From positions 1 to 9,426 of the forward strand of contig SOKG01000280.1 in assembly GCA_004376205.1 (NCBI GenBank): 9,426 nucleotides of DNA, written 5' to 3'. The notes beneath the pieces are model-generated. The model worked only from the letters and a program-made list of their open reading frames with translations. It did no database searches and was not told where the DNA came from. The position numbers and the translations under genes are program-made. This document shows positions 6,646 through 9,426 of the stretch, piece by piece. Position 1 is the first letter of the stretch, and each line of letters opens with the position of its first letter. This DNA is from Dehalococcoidia bacterium (GTDB lineage: Bacteria; Chloroflexota; Dehalococcoidia; SZUA-161).

Positions 6646-7311
6646 TCAATGTCCGCCCTCGCTCTCGTTGTGGAATTCCTCCATGCCGATGAAGGGCCCG
6701 TGCCAAGTGTGGTACCAGACGGCTCCTGTATAGCCGTTGACGCTGAGCATCCCCTCTACCTGACTATCATTGAAAGTATGCAATGTGTAATAGCCATAGA
6801 AGGTGTCAGCATCGGCCACGGTAGGGCCGGGAAGATAGGTATCCAGGAAATGTTGAGCCAGGGCCTTGGCCTGCTCAGGAGTAATCGGCATGTTGGCAGT
6901 GGGCTCCCCGCCTGTGCGATAGCCGCCCATCATCCCATACTTGGTGTTCCACATCATGTTGGGGCCCATCTCAGGATAGACCAGAGCGGTGTACTTATCG
7001 ATCAGGAGCTCCATAGCGTGAATGCCTGTGTCTTCCTCCTCCACCTCGGCGTAGAAATTCCAGGCAAACTCCATGACTTCGACAAGGGCTAAGTCCTGTC
7101 CATAGGCACCCAAATAGCGCTCAACCGCCTCGGCTGCCTCATCAATGGTGATCTGTTCCATGTTCGGGTTGTATCCGCTCCAACCTCCCATCATGCCACC
7201 CGGTCCCATCATACCGCCCTGTTGTGGCTGCCCCCTAGAGGGGGAACAGGCAGCCAGGGCCAGCACGGCCACCAGCGCCATAGAAATAGCTAGCAGATAA
7301 ACTCTCTTCAC
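6646..7311 (-). CDS. Methionine-rich lipoprotein with two PepSY-like repeats
   Basis: This is a 221-residue exported lipoprotein. A basic start and hydrophobic segment (4-20) end in the lipobox L-A-A-C with Cys22 as the lipidation site, so the protein is anchored outside the cytoplasmic membrane. Behind it is a flexible Met-Gly stretch with M-M-G-P-G-G-M-M-G-G (34-43), and a second Met cluster at 119-128. The folded part looks like a tandem repeat: 53-113 and 143-205 both start I-T-x-(D/E)-(E/Q)-A with a helix, and end in strands with an aromatic-rich F-Y and a Y-T-(A/G)-(L/A)-V motif. This resembles PepSY-type domains. Met clusters of this kind often bind Cu(I) in extracytoplasmic proteins, but that role is inferred. 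The start is GTG, 6 nt after AGAGGG. It lies 30 bp behind the SHOCT gene, which carries the same Met-Gly motif, so the two probably act together. Confidence 0.8.
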   Translation of the reverse strand: MKRVYLLAISMALVAVLALAACSPSRGQPQQGGMMGPGGMMGGWSGYNPNMEQITIDEAAEAVERYLGAYGQDLALVEVMEFAWNFYAEVEEEDTGIHAMELLIDKYTALVYPEMGPNMMWNTKYGMMGGYRTGGEPTANMPITPEQAKALAQHFLDTYLPGPTVADADTFYGYYTLHTFNDSQVEGMLSVNGYTGAVWYHTWHGPFIGMEEFHNESEGGH

Positions 7312-7341
7312 TGAAAACCCTCTTGAATCAATATTAAACCT

Positions 7342-7698
7342 TCATTCTAGGTCTTTTTTCTTCTCTTCGTATTCTTCCTTGCCGATCTCGCCGCGGGCAT
7401 ACCTTTGCTTTAACACCTCCAGGGCTGAGTCAGGACGGCTGGAACCGGAGTCGGAGCTGCTGGGCTGGCCTACCCCACGCACCAGGGCCACAACAGCCCA
7501 GATGACTAGGATCGAGAAGAGAACCATGAGTATTGGCATTAACCACCACCAGCCAAAACCGCCCATCATCCCCGGTCCCATCATCCCCCAGCCTCCAACC
7601 TGCCATCCCGAAATTGCTCCAAAGACCAGGGGCAAGACGATAAGGATAGCTACGATTATGCCCCCGATGATTAGGGCAGTCCTAAGGCTCTGATTCAT
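7342..7698 (-). CDS. Small two-helix membrane protein with a C-terminal SHOCT domain
   Basis: The protein has 118 residues. Hydrophobic segment 1 spans about 7-29 and segment 2 about 51-73. The loop between them is a Gly/Met/Trp-rich stretch (31-52) containing M-M-G-P-G-M-M-G-G. A Ser-rich linker (80-91) leads to the SHOCT motif, A-L-E-V-L-K-Q-R-Y-A-R-G-E-I-G (92-106) followed by K-E-E-Y-E-E-K-K. SHOCT is a short C-terminal helix pair common in small bacterial membrane proteins and thought to mediate oligomerisation or contacts; no enzymatic role is known. AAAGGAG lies 7 nt before the ATG. The 57-bp gap to the DUF438 gene contains a TTGACT that overlaps its stop codon but no good -10, so a separate weak promoter is possible. 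The shared Met-Gly motif links it to the next lipoprotein. The function, perhaps metal handling, is inferred. Confidence 0.82.
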   Translation of the reverse strand: MNQSLRTALIIGGIIVAILIVLPLVFGAISGWQVGGWGMMGPGMMGGFGWWWLMPILMVLFSILVIWAVVALVRGVGQPSSSDSGSSRPDSALEVLKQRYARGEIGKEEYEEKKKDLE

Positions 7699-7755
7699 CG
7701 CTTCTCTCCTTTCTAGACCTTAGCAAGCAGTACATCTCATCTGACCTCCAGTCAA

Positions 7756-8043
7756 CTAAAGGCCGTAGGATTCTTGCTCGAGGCGGACGCAGCGCTCCAA
7801 GACGCCGAACACCTCCAGCTTTTCCCGTGCCAGGCCCTGGCTGATAACTTCCAGGTGCACATCGCAGAGCCTTCTCAGCTCCTCCTGGCTTATGCCTTCC
7901 TGCATAAGCTCCTGTTCAGCGAGGGACAGGGTCTTTGGGTCTACCTTCTTCAGGGACTCCGCGGCCTTCTCTTTGATACGAGCTACATCCCCCCCAGACC
8001 TGAGCTCTCTAAGAATCTGCTTCAATTCCTCATTGCTCGCCAT
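7756..8043 (-). CDS. Stand-alone DUF438-domain protein
   Basis: This 95-residue, mainly helical and acidic protein matches the DUF438 domain that in many anaerobes sits at the N-terminus of hemerythrin/PAS proteins. It starts with E-E-L-K-Q-I-L-R-E-L (5-14), followed by a helix ending in V-D-P-K-T-L-S-L-A-E-Q-E-L (34-46). Next come E-G-I-S-Q-E-E-L-R-R-L-C-D-V-H (49-63), with Cys60 and His63 in the typical L-C-D-V-H signature. The hemerythrin and PAS parts are absent; only the domain itself is made. Its molecular role is not known. The start is well supported by AAAGGAGG 6 nt upstream. It is 22 bp behind the Fe-S protein gene, so the two are co-transcribed. The context, an Fe-S protein and an Fnr-like promoter, suggests a part in redox or nitrosative/oxidative response, which is an inference. 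Confidence 0.83.
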   Translation of the reverse strand: MASNEELKQILRELRSGGDVARIKEKAAESLKKVDPKTLSLAEQELMQEGISQEELRRLCDVHLEVISQGLAREKLEVFGVLERCVRLEQESYGL

Positions 8044-8065
8044 TTCGAACCTCCTTTGTAACGGA

Positions 8066-8797
8066 TCAGGACCTTAGTTCCCCCCTGATCCCTATGGTTA
8101 CCTCCCTAAACGGTATATCCTTGCCGCTTAAGCGTATTGCCCGCTTGGCCATGTGGACCAGGCCAAAGCAGCACGGCACCTCCATATGTACCACCGTCAA
8201 GCTCCTGACCCTGGAATGGCTCAGAATCTCCTTGAGCTTCCTCTGGTGGGCCTCGAAATCATCGAGCTTGGGGCAGGCAACCACCAGGGAGTGGTCTTTG
8301 AGAAACTCCCGATGGAAGCCGGCATAGGCGAAAGGAACGCAATCGGCAGCTAAGACTAGGTCCGCCTGGTCAAGGAACGGCGAACCAGACGGAACCAGGG
8401 TAAGCTGGACTGGCCAGTGGCTGAGCATTGACCTGGGAGAGGCTTCAGCGGTCACCTGGGCAGGATCGTGGGCATCGGTTCCCCTCCCGAACTGGGCAAC
8501 AGTAGCCGAGGGGCAACCACAGGGGAGTGTATCCGAGACCAACTCCTTTGCCTGTAAATGGTGCCTGACCGCCTCTTCGTCAAATTCTTCGCTCTCCTGC
8601 TCCTCAATAGTGATCGCCCCCTGAGGACATTCGCCAAGACAGGCACCGAGGCCGTCGCAGTATTTCAAGCTTATGAGCCGAGCCTTTCCGTCAATGATTT
8701 CAATAGCTCCCTCGGCGCAGGCTGGCACACAAGCCCCACAGCCGTTGCACTTCTCTTCATCGATCCTTACGATCTTTCTCAACACCTTTGTCGTCAT
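8066..8797 (-). CDS. Fe-S protein with an N-terminal ferredoxin domain and a Cys-containing C-terminal domain
   Basis: The 243-residue protein starts with a two-cluster ferredoxin-like domain. Cluster motif 1 is C17-x2-C20-x2-C23-x3-C27. Motif 2 is C47-x5-C53-x3-C57-P, where the second ligand position holds Leu50 (C-D-G-L-G-A-C-L-G-E-C-P). A linker with P-C-G-C-P (92-96) leads to a C-terminal domain (about 128-240) with conserved-looking cysteines in A-A-D-C-V-P-F-A (153), V-A-C-P-K-L-D-D (175) and V-P-C-C-F-G-L (209/210). I recognise this arrangement from uncharacterised anaerobe proteins but know no assigned reaction. It is probably cytoplasmic electron transfer. GAGGAGG stands 6 nt before the ATG. 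It lies 34 bp behind the zinc-ribbon gene and 22 bp before the DUF438 gene, in one operon. Confidence 0.85.
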   Translation of the reverse strand: MTTKVLRKIVRIDEEKCNGCGACVPACAEGAIEIIDGKARLISLKYCDGLGACLGECPQGAITIEEQESEEFDEEAVRHHLQAKELVSDTLPCGCPSATVAQFGRGTDAHDPAQVTAEASPRSMLSHWPVQLTLVPSGSPFLDQADLVLAADCVPFAYAGFHREFLKDHSLVVACPKLDDFEAHQRKLKEILSHSRVRSLTVVHMEVPCCFGLVHMAKRAIRLSGKDIPFREVTIGIRGELRS

Positions 8798-8831
8798 CTT
8801 ATGCCTCCTCTGACGCTCCTAACCGGGCAGT

Positions 8832-9062
8832 TCAGTCGCTTCCCTTCAACTGCCTCCACCTCTCCTCCCCCAGACACTGGCGGGCTGAGGCGCACCAGTC
8901 GATGCAGGAGGGCATCCTCTCCCGGTAGACCATCTCACCGCAGCTGTAGCATTTCACCTTCACTTCGTCGGAGAAAATCTCAATCTCGGCTCCGCAGCCG
9001 GGACACCTGTAGAGTTCCACACGAAGATTTCTCCGATCCTGGCCTGGACATGAAAATCGCAT
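8832..9062 (-). CDS. Small multi-cysteine zinc-ribbon-like protein
   Basis: I place the start at the ATG at 9060-9062, giving 76 residues, because GAGGAGGTGA lies just 5 nt before it. The longer open frame back to 9155 would run through the promoter and the Fnr-like box. The protein has two C-x2-C knuckles, C20-P-G-C23 and C38-Y-S-C41, separated by a beta-hairpin-like stretch, which is a classical zinc ribbon or rubredoxin-like metal site. Further cysteines stand at 5, 53, 57 and 63, giving eight in all. The C-terminal part, P-S-C-I-D-W-C-A-S-A-R-Q-C-L-G (51-65), could carry another metal or redox site. It is the first gene behind the Fnr-like promoter and is followed after 34 bp by the Fe-S protein. 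Function unknown; electron transfer or metal binding is inferred. Confidence 0.82.
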   Translation of the reverse strand: MRFSCPGQDRRNLRVELYRCPGCGAEIEIFSDEVKVKCYSCGEMVYRERMPSCIDWCASARQCLGEERWRQLKGSD

Positions 9063-9113
9063 CCTTCTCACCTCCTCGATCGGCAGATGTCCGAGTTTCT
9101 GCCTTCTGAAACC

Positions 9114-9119
9114 ATTATA
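9114..9119 (-). promoter_or_regulatory. -10 element of the zinc-ribbon/Fe-S/DUF438 operon promoter
   Basis: A perfect TATAAT on the minus strand lies 52 bp before the zinc-ribbon ATG, with an expected start site near 9107. At 17 bp upstream the -35 position holds only TGGAAG, a poor match. Such promoters normally need an activator, which fits the box upstream. Confidence 0.6.
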
Positions 9120-9141
9120 AGGCTGAGTTACATGTCCTTCC

Positions 9142-9155
9142 ATGATTTGGATCAT
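9142..9155. promoter_or_regulatory. Fnr/Crp-like activator box
   Basis: ATGAT-TTGG-ATCAT is a perfect 5-4-5 inverted repeat, one base per half-site away from the Fnr consensus TTGAT-N4-ATCAA. Its centre (9148.5) lies about 41.5 bp before the start site predicted from the -10 at 9114-9119, the standard place for class II activation by Fnr. The neighbouring gene encodes a Crp/Fnr-family regulator. Binding is inferred. Confidence 0.6.
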
Positions 9156-9160
9156 ATAAA

Positions 9161-9191
9161 CAGGGAGGCATCAGTCATTGTTGCCTCCCTG
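9161..9191 (-). terminator. Terminator hairpin behind the Crp/Fnr regulator gene
   Basis: CAGGGAGGCA (9161-9170) and TGCCTCCCTG (9182-9191) form a perfect GC-rich 10-bp stem with an 11-nt loop, 42 bp beyond the regulator stop. On the minus strand it is followed by TTTATAT, a short U-rich tail. It separates the regulator gene from the Fnr-like box and supports the later start of the zinc-ribbon gene. Confidence 0.75.
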
Positions 9192-9233
9192 CAAGATACA
9201 CCGAGGTGGAAAGATGGGTCTTCGCCTGTGGGT

Positions 9234-9426
9234 CTATACTCCTGGTGGCCCTTCGCTCAACAGTCTGAGCTTGGTCTCATCAAGGATGATGATCCTGCCT
9301 CGGCTGGAGCGGATGACCCCACTGTCCTTCAGGCGACTCATCACCCTGATGGCCGTCTCTGTGGTGGTTCCGGCCATGTCGGCAATCTCTTGGCCGGTGA
9401 AGGGCAGGGTTGAGCCCAGCTTGGAG
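9234..9426 (-). CDS. Crp/Fnr-family transcriptional regulator, C-terminal end (5' part outside the window)
   Basis: The last 63 residues and stop of a gene entering from the right edge are present. They form the winged helix-turn-helix of the Crp/Fnr family: L-P-F-T-G-Q-E-I-A-D-M-A-G (7-19) is the first helix of the motif, T-T-T-E-T-A-I-R-V-M-S-R-L (20-32) the recognition helix, and S-G-V-I-R-S-S-R-G-R-I-I-I-L (35-48) the wing. In Fnr the recognition helix has E-x2-S-R; here Glu23 and Arg27 are kept and the Ser is Ile26. That fits a site with a TGA...TCA core such as the one at 9142-9155. The sensor domain, and thus whether an Fe-S cluster, haem or small molecule is sensed, is not in the window. 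An Fnr- or HcpR-like role is possible. Confidence 0.85.
   Translation of the reverse strand, partial: SKLGSTLPFTGQEIADMAGTTTETAIRVMSRLKDSGVIRSSRGRIIILDETKLRLLSEGPPGV

Noticed and set aside
9063..9155. Longer N-terminus for the zinc-ribbon protein (31 more residues)
   Set aside because: The added stretch runs through the TATAAT and the Fnr-like palindrome and has no Shine-Dalgarno, whereas the internal ATG at 9062 has GAGGAGGTGA at ideal distance.

Overview
All genes in this window lie on the minus strand, so transcription runs from high to low coordinates. The gene content suggests an anaerobic bacterium. The evidence is a ferredoxin-type protein, a DUF438 protein, a relic of an anaerobic Ni-Fe CO dehydrogenase, and an Fnr-type regulator with an Fnr-like box. 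A Dehalococcoidia-like Chloroflexota is my best guess, from the long PurL with two PurS-like modules beside a separate PurQ. No rRNA or marker gene is present to prove it.

Right part (9426 to about 6646): the C-terminal end of a Crp/Fnr-family regulator ends in a strong hairpin. Behind it is a promoter with a TATAAT -10 element and a 5-4-5 palindrome of Fnr-box geometry centred about 41.5 bp before the expected start site. Five short genes follow: a multi-cysteine zinc-ribbon protein, an Fe-S protein, a stand-alone DUF438 domain, a two-helix SHOCT membrane protein, and a methionine-rich lipoprotein with two PepSY-like repeats. The first three look like one redox-controlled unit. The last two share a Met-Gly motif and may belong to the same transcript or have their own weak promoter.

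Middle part (6578 to 1966): a SAM methyltransferase gene is cut short at its C-terminus. Next to it is about 270 bp of unexplained sequence. Then comes a good sigma70-type promoter, a leader of roughly 230 nt, and the purL-purQ operon for step 4 of purine synthesis (FGAR to FGAM). PurL carries two N-terminal PurS-like modules, so no separate PurS is needed.

Left part (1965 to 1): about 1.3 kb without an intact gene. It holds a field of short degenerate repeats and a clear relic of a CO dehydrogenase (CooS-like) gene. The relic is truncated at both ends and interrupted by one in-frame TGA. The copper-responsive csoR-copA operon starts at the broken end of this relic: the csoR -35 and -10 elements are made from the last relic codons, and an AT-rich inverted repeat covering the -10 is the likely CsoR operator. 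copA runs off the left edge after its first metal-binding domain.
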